Assembly: GCA_029939635.1 (NCBI GenBank)
Contig: JAOZSN010000023.1
Location: 4,194 to 24,640, forward strand
DNA: 20,447 bases
Reading direction: 5' to 3'
From: Deltaproteobacteria bacterium
GTDB lineage: Bacteria > Desulfobacterota > Desulfobulbia > Desulfobulbales > SURF-16
In this document: in pieces, positions 7,618 through 15,469 of the stretch
How the letters are laid out: each line of letters opens with the position of its first letter
How positions within the stretch are numbered: the stretch's first letter is position 1
Notes under the pieces: generated by a model
Told to the model about the DNA's origin: nothing
The model's input: only the letters and a program-made list of their open reading frames with translations
The model's database searches: none
Made by a program: the position numbers and the translations under genes

Positions 7618-7935
7618 CCTAGGCATTCTGAAAATTATCGTCTCAGGGGCAGCGGCTAGCTTTTAGTAATGAACTCTGAGGTAGCTACTTCATAAAAGTA
7701 ATCTTATAAGCTCAGGCCTCTGTTTCTTTAGGCTCGACTGTCGTGAATGATAAGTATGAGGTCGCACAAGGGGTTATAATCCTTGTGCGACTTTTTTTGT
7801 TTGAAATTGGTGAGGGTTGCCTTCTGGCATAGCATTGCAAATGCTGGATCTTTTCCTGCAACGATGCTATTAGTTTGTCTGGCTATAGCTTTTTATAAGG
7901 GACACTGGCGTGTGATTTACAGGGGGGATAGATTT
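7618..7935 (+). other. Gene-free stretch between the small Cys protein and the serine acetyltransferase gene
   Basis: No convincing coding sequence. It holds the strong terminator at 7761-7798, short palindromes (TACTT/AAGTA around 7686-7700; CTTATAAG; CGACtGTCG around 7734) and, after the terminator, two small hairpins (TGCC/GGCA and AGCAT/ATGCT, about 7819-7845). The acetyltransferase frame stays open back to a TTG inside the terminator, but AGGGGGG next to ATG 7936 argues for the later start. No -35/-10 pair good enough to call was found. Confidence 0.6.
7761..7798 (+). terminator. Strong intrinsic terminator upstream of the serine acetyltransferase gene
   Basis: A perfect inverted repeat, GTCGCACAAGG paired with CCTTGTGCGAC (7761-7791), with a loop of about 9 nt (ggttataat), is followed at once by seven T's. 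It could end transcription of the small gene at 7441, or of an untranslated RNA from 7618-7760, or act as a leader attenuator for the acetyltransferase gene 145 nt downstream. Confidence 0.9.
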
Positions 7936-8931
7936 ATGGATGCCAAAAATGTGAACGTATCTGCTTCACGTCCCTTAAAAACTGTTAGCCAGGCTGATTG
8001 CGGCCACGAGTTGCAGGCAGTTTTTAGCCAACGGCACGGACTGCCTGCCGTTGTAAATACCCTTGTTTCAGCCTGGAATAGTGATGATTGTTTTGACCAT
8101 GTTGGACCGGTTCCCATTCCATCCCATCAGGCCGTTATTGACATTATATATAATGCCCGCCGTATCCTCTTTCCTGGATATTTTACCAAGATTAAATTAC
8201 ATGCTGATAATCTAGAGTATTACTTGGGCCAGGAAACTTCAGAGCTATATGAACGGTTGCATGAGCAGATTACCATGGCTATTCGTCACGACTGTAGACG
8301 GTCAAATTTGCCATGCACAAAATGTGAAGAGCGTAGTCATAAACTGTCTTTACATTTTATAGAAACTCTACCAGTTATTACAGCTACCATGGCAGCTGAT
8401 ATTCGTTCTACCTTAGAGGGTGATCCTGCCGCACAAGGGGCTGATGAGGTGATTTTCAGTTATCCTGGACTTATGGCCACTGCTATTTATCGTCTTGCTC
8501 ATGAGTTATACCTCCTACAAGTGCCCCTTATTCCACGTATCATGACAGAGCACGCCCACAGTATTACAGGTATAGATATTCATCCTGGTGCCACAATTGA
8601 ACCTGGTCTTTTTATTGATCATGGCACAGGTATAGTCATTGGCGAGACATCAGTCATAGGTCGTAATGTCCGGATCTACCAGGGGGTTACGTTAGGTGCC
8701 TTGTCTCTTCCTAGGGATGCCGGGGCCAGTCTGAAGGATGTGAAGCGCCATCCCACCATAGAGGATGAGGTGATTCTTTATGCCAATACAACGATCCTTG
8801 GTGGTGATACTACTATTGGCCGTGGGGCTGTGATTGGTGGTAATATTTGGCTGACGGAAAGCGTCGCTGGTTCTACCAGGGTAGTTTTGAAGCGGCCGGA
8901 GTTGATCTATTGTGACAAGAAAGGCACCTAG
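7936..8931 (+). CDS. cysE: Serine O-acetyltransferase (long EpsC/SatA-like form)
   Basis: Transfers acetyl from acetyl-CoA to L-serine, giving O-acetylserine, the first committed step of cysteine synthesis. From ATG 7936 (AGGGGGG about 8 nt upstream) it is 331 aa. An alpha-helical N-terminal domain spans roughly residues 30-205, followed by a left-handed beta-helix of hexapeptide repeats, roughly 212-315. Catalytic residues are visible: Asp214 in DIHPG and His229 in FIDHGTG, spaced 15 apart like E. coli Asp143/His158. IVIGETSVIG and YQGVTLGALS match the family; the LGALS...KRHPTIED loop indicates the longer EpsC-like group rather than enterobacterial CysE. The N-domain holds Cys120, Cys127 and Cys130 (CRRSNLPCTKC), a possible metal or redox site. 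No cysK is adjacent. It converges on the - strand gene, with a shared terminator between them. Confidence 0.93.
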   Translation: MDAKNVNVSASRPLKTVSQADCGHELQAVFSQRHGLPAVVNTLVSAWNSDDCFDHVGPVPIPSHQAVIDIIYNARRILFPGYFTKIKLHADNLEYYLGQETSELYERLHEQITMAIRHDCRRSNLPCTKCEERSHKLSLHFIETLPVITATMAADIRSTLEGDPAAQGADEVIFSYPGLMATAIYRLAHELYLLQVPLIPRIMTEHAHSITGIDIHPGATIEPGLFIDHGTGIVIGETSVIGRNVRIYQGVTLGALSLPRDAGASLKDVKRHPTIEDEVILYANTTILGGDTTIGRGAVIGGNIWLTESVAGSTRVVLKRPELIYCDKKGT

Positions 8932-8938
8932 CTAATCA

Positions 8939-8976
8939 AAGAAAAGCCCTGCCGAATAACGCAGCAGGGCTTTCGT
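8939..8976. terminator. Bidirectional intrinsic terminator between convergent genes
   Basis: AAAGCCCTGC (8943-8952) pairs with GCAGGGCTTT (8963-8972) around a 10-nt loop. The + side ends in TTT. The - side reads into a T-rich run (the complement of AAAGAAAAG). It lies between the stop of the acetyltransferase gene (8931) and the stop of the - strand gene (9001), so it probably serves both. Confidence 0.8.
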
Positions 8977-9000
8977 GGTGCACAAGGTGTTTTAGGATGT

Positions 9001-9492
9001 CTATTTGAACTTCTTGGCCGCCTTGCTGAAACCCTTGCTAAGATCGTTCCAGGCCGCGTCAATTCCTTTCTTGGCGACTTTCCAGGCCGCTTCGCTATTG
9101 GCTGCCAGCTTCTGGCTGGATTTTTTGACCTCGGCCAGTTTCTTGTCTAATTGTTTTATCTCTTCCTGCGCCTCTTTTTTGCCCTTGCCAATCAGCTTTC
9201 TCGCCTTTTGGTCAAGGTCGTTGAGCTGGGATTTACGTTCCTTGATCTCGGCTGCTATCTTTTTGGCATAGGTATCTTTCTTTTTGTGCCAAGCCGGATG
9301 TTTTTTCTTCTTGCTGGATAGGCAGGCATCTCGCCAGCAGCACTTCAGCTGATCGCACTTATTTTTGGCTGTTTCAAAGCAGGGGAAGTTGCCTTCCTTG
9401 CGTTGAATTAAGTGAATCAGGTCGGTTTTTTTTAATCTGCCAGCCTTGAGGCCTAGCTCCTTAGCTTTATTTTTGATGTCAGTCATGTTCAT
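9001..9492 (-). CDS. SAP/Rho-N-like domain protein with cysteine cluster and Lys-rich coiled tail
   Basis: A 163-aa protein, the only convincing - strand gene. The start is supported by AGGAAA about 5 nt before the ATG. Residues 3-33 (MTDIKNKAKELGLKAGRLKK, then TDLIHLIQRKEG) look like a small SAP or Rho N-terminal helical fold, used for nucleic-acid binding. A cysteine cluster follows: Cys38, Cys46, Cys51, Cys52 and Cys57 (NFPCF...CDQLKCCWRDAC), plausibly a metal site. I recall this SAP-plus-'GN.PCF..CDQ..CCWR..C' arrangement from uncharacterised proteobacterial proteins. Residues 65-163 are very rich in Lys, Ala, Glu and Gln, predicted helical or coiled coil, with an H1-like basic end (GFSKAAKKFK). 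A DNA- or RNA-associated role is inferred only from composition. On the - strand, TATAAT (9530-9535) lies about 40 nt upstream as a possible -10. Confidence 0.85.
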   Translation of the reverse strand: MNMTDIKNKAKELGLKAGRLKKTDLIHLIQRKEGNFPCFETAKNKCDQLKCCWRDACLSSKKKKHPAWHKKKDTYAKKIAAEIKERKSQLNDLDQKARKLIGKGKKEAQEEIKQLDKKLAEVKKSSQKLAANSEAAWKVAKKGIDAAWNDLSKGFSKAAKKFK

Positions 9493-9618
9493 GGTGATTT
9501 CCTAGGTAAAAGTCTCTCCACAGAGGTTTATTATAAATACCACGTTAGATTTTAGGCTATGATGAAGGGTAAGTGCCTGTCAAATAAAAAATGTACTTAC
9601 GTCAGGAAGAATCCATCC

Positions 9619-9647
9619 TTGACACAGATATGAAAGTAGATTATTAG
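9619..9647 (+). promoter_or_regulatory. Sigma-70-type promoter for tRNA-Gly and probably the rimP operon
   Basis: A perfect -35 TTGACA (9619-9624), a 17-nt spacer and the -10-like TATTAG (9642-9647, 4 of 6 consensus) are present. A start near 9654 would leave about 14 nt before the tRNA. No better promoter was seen between here and rimP. Confidence 0.65.
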
Positions 9648-9667
9648 CTTGAATTGATGTGGGATGA

Positions 9668-9743
9668 GCGGACATAGCTCAGTTGGTAGAGTACAAGCTT
9701 CCCAAGCTTGGTGTCGCGGGTTCGACCCCCGTTGTCCGCTCCA
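9668..9743 (+). tRNA. tRNA-Gly (anticodon CCC)
   Basis: A complete 76-nt cloverleaf by eye. The acceptor GCGGACA pairs with TGTCCGC. The D arm contains GCTCAGTTGGTAGAGT. The anticodon stem is CAAGC/GCTTG with loop TTCCCAA, giving anticodon CCC, which reads GGG. The T arm is GCGGG-TTCGACC-CCCGT. The discriminator base is T and the 3' CCA is encoded (9741-9743). It lies just upstream of rimP-nusA-infB, as metY does in E. coli, although that tRNA is an initiator tRNA. Confidence 0.97.
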
Positions 9744-9788
9744 CTTTCTGTCGTCGTTCGTAGTACTAAGCGGTGTAGTATTTTCTGA

Positions 9789-9813
9789 AAGTGGGCTTTG
9801 CCCGCTTTTTTTT
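9789..9813 (+). terminator. Terminator-like hairpin between tRNA-Gly and rimP
   Basis: AAGTGGGC pairs with GCCCGCTT (one G-T wobble) around a TTT loop, and the right arm runs into a stretch of eight or more T's (9806-9813). It is only 26 nt before the rimP ATG. Either rimP is transcribed by read-through, or it has an unseen promoter in 9744-9788. Confidence 0.75.
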
Positions 9814-9839
9814 ATGGCTAGTGCCTGGAGGGTTTTAGG

Positions 9840-10301
9840 ATGGCAGATGAGGCGCAACAGGCCGTTCTAGGGCAACTTTATGCTGTTGTCGAACCTGTTT
9901 TGTTGGATTTGGATCTTGAGCTGGTTGAGCTGGTGTATCGGCGGGAGCAACATGGCTGGGTAGTGCGCATTCTTATCTACGCAGCAAGCGGTATAGGGTT
10001 GGATGAGTGTGCTCGGGTTAGTCGGGAGGTAAGCACTATTCTTGATGTGGAGGATTTTATCCCTCATCATTTTACCCTTGAGGTGAGTTCGCCTGGACTC
10101 GACCGGCCTTTAAAGACGCCGCGGGATTTTGAACGAAATCTTGGAGCCAGGGTTAAATTGACCTTGGATATTGATGATGAGATCCTTCACCGAGAAATGA
10201 TTATTAGTGCGGTTGAGGGGAATACTATCACGGTGGAAAGTGCTAAAAATGTGATGGGCTTTTCCATCGAGCAATTAAAAAAAGCAAAATTAATTATATA
10301 A
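9840..10301 (+). CDS. rimP: Ribosome maturation factor RimP
   Basis: A 153-aa protein of the RimP (DUF150) family, which assists assembly of the 30S ribosomal subunit in the cytoplasm. The N-terminal alpha/beta domain includes DLDLELVELVYRREQHGWVVRILIY-like segments. The signature VSSPGLDRPLKTPRDFERNLG (about residues 82-102) is diagnostic. The C-terminal half (GARVKLTLD...ITVESAKNVMGFSIEQLKKAKLII) fits the SH3-like domain. Length is normal. GGAGGG lies 7 nt upstream of the ATG. It is the first protein gene of the nusA-infB cluster, 60 nt before nusA. The nearby upstream terminator suggests expression is limited by read-through. Confidence 0.97.
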   Translation: MADEAQQAVLGQLYAVVEPVLLDLDLELVELVYRREQHGWVVRILIYAASGIGLDECARVSREVSTILDVEDFIPHHFTLEVSSPGLDRPLKTPRDFERNLGARVKLTLDIDDEILHREMIISAVEGNTITVESAKNVMGFSIEQLKKAKLII

Positions 10302-10361
10302 GGGGCTGTGGGCAGTAGGTCGTAGGCTAAATAAGCTATTTACCCCCTTGGAGAGTAGAGA

Positions 10362-11819
10362 ATGGCATCAGAACTGAAAAGGATTATCGATCAAATTAGT
10401 CGGGATAAAGGCTTTGATCGCGATATATTGGTGGAAGCCCTGGAGGCAGCAGTGTTATCTGCTGCGCAAAAGCGTTTTGGCCAGCGTCGTGACCTTGATG
10501 TCCGTTTTAATGATGAGCTTGGTGAGATCGAACTCTTCCAATTTCGCATTGTTGTGGACGAGGTAGAGGATGAGCAGACTGAGGTCGATATGGCTGAGGC
10601 CAAGGCACTTGATCCCGAAGTTGAGCTTGGTGATGAGCTTGGATCCAAGATGGATGATGTTGCTGACTTAGGTCGTATTGCCGCCCAGTCCGCTAAACAG
10701 GTCATTATCCAGAAGATGAAGGATGCTGAGCGCGATGTAATTTATGAGATGTACAAGGATCGCCAGGGTGAGATTATCAACGGTATTGTACAGCGTTTTG
10801 AGCGGGGTAATATGGTTGTTAATCTCGGTCGTACGGATGCTGTTTTGCCTAAGAGTGAGATGATGCCGCGTCGTTCATATCGTCAAGGTGATCGGATTCG
10901 CGCTTACCTCCTTGAGGTAAGGGAGAGTGCTCGTGATCAGCAACTGGTGTTATCTCGTACTGCTAATGATTTTCTGGTGAAGCTTTTTACCATCGAGGTT
11001 CCGGAGATCAGCGAAGGCATTGTTACTATTATTAACTGCGTACGTGAGCCTGGGGCGCGGGCTAAAATCGGTGTTGTTTCCTCTGAGTCTGATGTCGACC
11101 CGGTTGGTGCCTGTGTTGGTATGAAAGGATCACGGGTACAGAATGTCGTACAGGAGCTTCAGGGCGAGAAGATTGATATCGTTCCGTGGAGTCCTGATCC
11201 AGCCAAATTTGTGGCTAATGCCCTGTCTCCAGCCGTGGTTTCTATGGTCAGTGTTGATGAGGACAGAAAGTCATTATTGGTCATTGTGCCAGACGACCAA
11301 CTCTCCTTGGCCATTGGACGTGGTGGGCAAAATGTCCGTCTTGCCTCCAAACTTTTGGGCTGGCAAATTGATGTGAAGAGTGAGGCCCGTTTTGCCAAGT
11401 CGGAAGAGGTGGGCTATCGCTCTCTGATGCAGGTAACCCAGATGACGGATCGCTGGGCTGAGATTCTTTTTGACAACGGCATTGCCTGTGCTGAGGATTT
11501 GGTTGCGGCTGATCCTGCTACTGTCATGGAGTTGTTGCGTTGTGAAGAAGACATGGCCGCTGGTCTGGTTAGTTTTGCCGCTGATGTCAATACCTCTGAG
11601 TTGGAAGATGAAGGGGACGGCAATGATACCATGGAAGAGGCAGACCTCAGCGTTGAAACCCTCTTTAAGACCCCAGCAGAGATTGCTGCAGCCAAGAAGA
11701 TGAGCGCAGAGGCAGAAAATGCTGCCAGTGAGGAAGTTGGTGAAAGTGACACTGGTGAAGTCAGCGAAGAGAAGAGTGAGACTGATAGCGTTTCTGCTGA
11801 TGAAAGTGAGCCGGTGTGA
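10362..11819 (+). CDS. nusA: Transcription elongation/termination factor NusA
   Basis: A 485-aa NusA, which binds RNA polymerase and nascent RNA to modulate pausing, termination and antitermination. The N-terminal polymerase-binding domain spans residues 1-125. The S1 domain is about 135-200 (GEIINGIVQRFERGNMVVNLG). KH1 is around 245-290 (VGACVGMKGSRVQNVVQEL) and KH2 around 310-345 (LAIGRGGQNVRLASKLLG). A single helix-hairpin-helix/acidic-repeat-like segment follows (361-408), then a long disordered acidic tail (411-485, rich in Glu, Asp and Ser) in place of the second E. coli acidic repeat. GGAGAG precedes the ATG. Its stop overlaps the ylxR GTG start, so the two are translationally coupled. 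In E. coli NusA represses its own operon; the hairpin at 9789 is a candidate target, by inference only. Confidence 0.98.
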   Translation: MASELKRIIDQISRDKGFDRDILVEALEAAVLSAAQKRFGQRRDLDVRFNDELGEIELFQFRIVVDEVEDEQTEVDMAEAKALDPEVELGDELGSKMDDVADLGRIAAQSAKQVIIQKMKDAERDVIYEMYKDRQGEIINGIVQRFERGNMVVNLGRTDAVLPKSEMMPRRSYRQGDRIRAYLLEVRESARDQQLVLSRTANDFLVKLFTIEVPEISEGIVTIINCVREPGARAKIGVVSSESDVDPVGACVGMKGSRVQNVVQELQGEKIDIVPWSPDPAKFVANALSPAVVSMVSVDEDRKSLLVIVPDDQLSLAIGRGGQNVRLASKLLGWQIDVKSEARFAKSEEVGYRSLMQVTQMTDRWAEILFDNGIACAEDLVAADPATVMELLRCEEDMAAGLVSFAADVNTSELEDEGDGNDTMEEADLSVETLFKTPAEIAAAKKMSAEAENAASEEVGESDTGEVSEEKSETDSVSADESEPV

Positions 11820-12067
11820 AGAAATTTCCCCATGGACCGGTGCGAACCTGTCTGGGGTGTGGACAAAAAAAAGTGAAACAAGAACTCATTCGCCTGGTGT
11901 ATGATGGGCAAAATGAGGTTATTGTGGATACGTCCAGGCGATTGCCGGGACGTGGTGTATATTGGTGCGGTGCTGATGACTGTGCTGCACGATTGAAGAA
12001 GAATATAAAGAGATTGGCCTGGGCCTTACGGCTGCAGGGTACCCATTTTAATTGTAAGAGCTGGTAA
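11816..12067 (+). CDS. ylxR: YlxR family RNA-binding protein (DUF448)
   Basis: An 83-aa basic protein. It starts at GTG 11816, which overlaps the nusA stop. The family signature is clear: VRTCLGCGQKKVKQELIRLV near the N-terminus and GRGVYWCGADDCAARLKKN later. YlxR proteins are small nucleoid- or RNA-associated proteins encoded between nusA and infB in many bacteria; a structure from Streptococcus shows a putative RNA-binding cleft. Cys12, Cys15 and the later CGADDC may form a metal site. Position and length match the family exactly. Confidence 0.94.
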   Translation: MKKFPHGPVRTCLGCGQKKVKQELIRLVYDGQNEVIVDTSRRLPGRGVYWCGADDCAARLKKNIKRLAWALRLQGTHFNCKSW

Positions 12068-12139
12068 TGTTTTAGTATGCAGGTGAGTCGCTGAAGGCAT
12101 GGCGAGGAACTTGAGGACATTGTGGGCAGGAGTTACGGG

Positions 12140-14986
12140 ATGAGAAAAGTCAGGGTTTACGAGTTGGCAAAAGAAGCTGGCATGGACAGCAAGGAGTTGA
12201 CCGCCAAACTCATTGAAATGGGCTATAGCGTTAAGGCCTATAATTCAACTCTTGATGAAGAGGTGGCTGAGGATATTCGTTTGAGACTAGGCTTCAAGAA
12301 GGTTGAGGTGCAGGAGACTCGAATTCAGTCCAAAGGACGGACAACCATCATCCGGCGTCGGGCCAAAAAGGCTCCGGCTGAGGAAGAGAAGCCTGAAGAG
12401 CCAGAGGTTGTTGATTCTGAACAGGACGATGCGGTTGTTTCTGTACCTGATGAAGAAACTGTAATGCCTGAGGATTCGGCTCCCGTTGAGGTTGAGGCCC
12501 AAGAAGAGGCTATCCCTGTAGAGACAAAGGAAGATGATGCCGTTGTCGCAGTTCCTGTTGAGGAGGAAGTTGCAGAGGAGGTCGTTACAGAGACCCCTGA
12601 GCCAGATGTAAAGGAAACGGCTGTTCCTGATGAGCCTGAGGTTGAAGCGGTTCAAGAGGAAGTGGCTAATGAGCCTCCTGTGGTTACTGAAAAAGTACCT
12701 GTGGTTGAGGAAAAGGCTCCAGAGGAAAAGCAAGCTTCAGTGCCGGTCAGTACTCCCATTGGCAAGATTGCCCCTGTGCAGCCGAAGAAGGGTATGGCTA
12801 AAATTGTTGGTCAGACAGTGTTGCCCATTGAGGTTACAGAGCGCCCTCGCCGTCCTAAGAAGGTCGATAAGAAAAAGCCCCGTCCTGCCCCTGGTCGTCC
12901 AGGCCAGCCAGGCCAGCCGCCAGCCGCTGCAAATGCTGCTGATAGTGGCAAAGGTAAGAAGGGCAAGAAGGGCAAGCGTATTGTTAAGTTTAATACCGAG
13001 CAGACTCCTGCTCGTGGTCGTAAAGGGGGTAGGCGAGGTGGTGCTGATATTGATGCCTCTGATGCCGCTGCCTATGGTGGTCGGATGTCCTCCCGAGTTA
13101 AGGTTGGGCGTGGTCCACGGGGAAGCAAGAGAGGTCGTCAGCGCGTTGTAGAGGTTTCCACCGTTGAGATGAAAGCGGCCAAGCGTAAGGTTGTTATGTA
13201 TGAGACCATTTCTGTGGGTGATTTGGCCCATAAGATGATGGTTAAGGCCAATGAGCTTATTGGTAAGCTTATGGGGCTTGGTGTTATGGCCACCGTAAAC
13301 CAGTCCCTTGATTTTGATACAGCCACCCTCATTGCCGAGGATTTTGGCTATGAAATTGAGCTGGCCCGTACTGAAGAGCAATCCGTGTTGGATCTGCAGG
13401 AAAGTTTGGAGGGTGGCGATGTGCAGCCACGGCCTCCGGTGGTAACGGTCATGGGTCATGTTGATCATGGTAAGACATCCATCCTTGATGCAATCCGCAA
13501 GACAGATGTGGCTGCAGCTGAGGCGGGTGGTATCACCCAGCATATTGGTGCTCATTTTGTCCGTTCCAAACAGGGTGACATGGTTTTTCTTGATACCCCT
13601 GGTCATGCCGCTTTTACCGAGATGCGTTCTCGTGGTGCCCAGATCACTGATGTAGTCGTGCTAGTAGTAGCAGCAGATGATGGTGTGATGGATCAGACCC
13701 GTGAGGCAGTAAATCATGCCCGGGCCGCTAAGGTGCCGATCTTGGTAGCAGTTAATAAGATTGACAAGGATAATGCCGACCCCATGCGTGTTATGGGTGA
13801 ATTAGCAGAGCTTGATCTTACTCCCGAGTCATGGGGTGGTGAGACGATTTTTGTTAATACCTCGGCCCAGACTGGTGAAGGTATCGACGATCTGGTGGAA
13901 AATATCCTGCTGCAGACAGAGATTCTTGAGCTTAAAGCTGATCCGCAACGCAAGGCCATGGGTCATGTTGTTGAGGCCCAACTCCATAAGGGTCGCGGCT
14001 CTATGGCTACTATCCTCATCCAGCAGGGAACCTTGCGGGTGGGTGAGTCCTTTGTCGTTGGAGACTTTAGCGGCAAGGTGCGCTCCATGCGTGATGACAA
14101 GGGTGTCAGTATTCTTGAGGCTGGCCCTGCCACCCCAGTTGAGGTGCAGGGTATGACTGGTGTGCCCATGGCTGGTGATGAATTTGTCGTGGTCACCGAT
14201 GATAAAATGGCCAAGAGTGTCAGTGCCGAGCGTCAGATGAAAAAACGTGAGATTGCACTGGCCAGTACCACCAAGATTTCCCTTGATAATCTCTTTGATA
14301 AGTTGCAGGAAGGGGATATGAAGGAACTCAAGATCCTGCTGCGTTCCGACGTGCAAGGTACCTTGGAGGCATTCAGTACTGCCTTGGAGAAATTGACCAC
14401 CGATGAGATTAAGGTCAAGGTGCTCCATGCAGGTACTGGTACCATCACCGAGTCGGATGTACTGCTTGCCTCTGCCTCTGAAGCCTTGATCATTGGTTTT
14501 AATGTTCGTCCTTCGCCTAAGGTTACAGCCCTTGCCGAAAAGGAACATCTCGACATGCGCTTCTACGATGTTATCTACCATGCCTTGGAGGATATTGAAA
14601 AGGCCATGGTGGGTATGCTTGATCCCACCTTTGAGGAAGAGGTTATCGGTGGCGCCGAGGTTCGTGAGACTTTTGGTGTTCCTAAGGTCGGCACCATTGC
14701 CGGTAGTATGGTGACCAGCGGTCGTATTGAGCGTAATGCCGGTGTCCGCCTGTTGCGTGATGGCGTAGTGATCTACACCGGTAAGATTTCTTCCTTGCGT
14801 CGTTTTAAGGATGATGTCAAGGATGTGCAGAATGGCTTTGAGTGTGGTATTGGTCTGGAAAATTATAACGATATCAAAAATGGCGATATCATTGAGGCCT
14901 TTCTCATGAATGAAGTCGCTGGTGTTCTGAAAAGGACGAAGGTCGACAAGAAGGTGGAGAAGAATGAGGAGGAGCAAGAAGAATAA
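12140..14986 (+). CDS. infB: Translation initiation factor IF-2
   Basis: The GTPase that delivers initiator tRNA to the 30S subunit and promotes 50S joining. I chose ATG 12140 (MRKVRVYELAKEAGM) because AGGAG lies 7 nt upstream; GTG 12122 would add six residues and overlap that site. This gives 948 aa. An IF2-N domain covers 1-50, followed by a long low-complexity linker, first acidic (Glu/Pro/Val-rich, about 60-240) and then basic (Lys/Arg/Gly-rich, about 240-345). A second IF2-N domain covers about 355-410. The G domain has G1 GHVDHGKT (439-446), G3 DTPGH (485-489), G4 NKID (539-542) and G5 SAQTGEG. Domains II, III and C2 follow and end in a Lys/Glu-rich tail. The large linker is typical of deltaproteobacterial and myxobacterial IF2s. 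Confidence 0.98.
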   Translation: MRKVRVYELAKEAGMDSKELTAKLIEMGYSVKAYNSTLDEEVAEDIRLRLGFKKVEVQETRIQSKGRTTIIRRRAKKAPAEEEKPEEPEVVDSEQDDAVVSVPDEETVMPEDSAPVEVEAQEEAIPVETKEDDAVVAVPVEEEVAEEVVTETPEPDVKETAVPDEPEVEAVQEEVANEPPVVTEKVPVVEEKAPEEKQASVPVSTPIGKIAPVQPKKGMAKIVGQTVLPIEVTERPRRPKKVDKKKPRPAPGRPGQPGQPPAAANAADSGKGKKGKKGKRIVKFNTEQTPARGRKGGRRGGADIDASDAAAYGGRMSSRVKVGRGPRGSKRGRQRVVEVSTVEMKAAKRKVVMYETISVGDLAHKMMVKANELIGKLMGLGVMATVNQSLDFDTATLIAEDFGYEIELARTEEQSVLDLQESLEGGDVQPRPPVVTVMGHVDHGKTSILDAIRKTDVAAAEAGGITQHIGAHFVRSKQGDMVFLDTPGHAAFTEMRSRGAQITDVVVLVVAADDGVMDQTREAVNHARAAKVPILVAVNKIDKDNADPMRVMGELAELDLTPESWGGETIFVNTSAQTGEGIDDLVENILLQTEILELKADPQRKAMGHVVEAQLHKGRGSMATILIQQGTLRVGESFVVGDFSGKVRSMRDDKGVSILEAGPATPVEVQGMTGVPMAGDEFVVVTDDKMAKSVSAERQMKKREIALASTTKISLDNLFDKLQEGDMKELKILLRSDVQGTLEAFSTALEKLTTDEIKVKVLHAGTGTITESDVLLASASEALIIGFNVRPSPKVTALAEKEHLDMRFYDVIYHALEDIEKAMVGMLDPTFEEEVIGGAEVRETFGVPKVGTIAGSMVTSGRIERNAGVRLLRDGVVIYTGKISSLRRFKDDVKDVQNGFECGIGLENYNDIKNGDIIEAFLMNEVAGVLKRTKVDKKVEKNEEEQEE

Positions 14987-15018
14987 TAAGATTTCTTATT
15001 CCTTTTAGTTTTATCCAT

Positions 15019-15414
15019 ATGTCAAAAAAACGTCGTCAATCAAAATATAGCCTGCCAGATGAACTGGCACGCGAGCCACGACGCCGGCCTGCCCGGGTAG
15101 CTGATGTTATCCAGGCAGAGGTTGCCTCGTTGTTACTCAGTGGTGTTAAGGATCCTCGTGCTGAAGGTGCCACTCTGGTAGGGGTTCGTTGTACCGATGA
15201 CCTGCGTACTGCCCGTGTTCTTTTTACCTGTTCTCCCTCGGCAATTGACGAGGTTACCGCCGGATTAACCAGTGCCAAGGGCTTTATTCGTAGCCATTTA
15301 GCAAAAGTTTTAAAAATGCGCTATGTGCCGGATCTTATTTTCGAGTATGATAAGAGCCTGGATAAGCAAATGCACTTAGAATCTGTTCTTCGGGAGATCT
15401 CCACAGACGAGTAG
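15019..15414 (+). CDS. rbfA: Ribosome-binding factor A
   Basis: A 131-aa RbfA, a KH-fold protein that binds the immature 30S subunit near helix 1 of 16S rRNA and aids late maturation and cold adaptation. Visible family motifs are RPARVADVIQAEVASLL, GVKDPR, then TDDLRTARVLFTC and a conserved end (RSHLAKVLKMRYVPDLIFEYD). The N-terminus has an extra basic stretch (MSKKRRQSKYSLPDELAREPRRRP). No Shine-Dalgarno is visible before the ATG. A short A/T-rich hairpin (AATAAG-ATTT-CTTATT, 14985-15000) and pyrimidine-rich sequence fill the gap after infB. It follows infB by 32 nt, as in most bacteria. Confidence 0.96.
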   Translation: MSKKRRQSKYSLPDELAREPRRRPARVADVIQAEVASLLLSGVKDPRAEGATLVGVRCTDDLRTARVLFTCSPSAIDEVTAGLTSAKGFIRSHLAKVLKMRYVPDLIFEYDKSLDKQMHLESVLREISTDE

Positions 15415-15469
15415 CTGTGTTTGTTTCTGGTTTCCCTTAGGACTCAAAGCCCTTTCGTGAACTTTCATA

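Noticed and set aside
7783..7935. 51-aa N-terminal extension of the serine acetyltransferase
   Set aside because: It would start at a TTG inside the terminator hairpin; a strong AGGGGGG site precedes ATG 7936.
9597..9857. 86-aa - strand ORF containing SGQRGSNPRHQAWEACTLPTELC
   Set aside because: This is the familiar false translation of the antisense of a tRNA gene; it spans tRNA-Gly(CCC).
12737..13606. 289-aa - strand ORF opposite the infB linker
   Set aside because: Shadow frame created by the biased Lys/Pro/Gly codons of the IF2 linker.
13829..14977. 382-aa - strand ORF opposite infB
   Set aside because: Antisense shadow of a highly conserved gene; the sequence is low-complexity and family-less, with no start signal.
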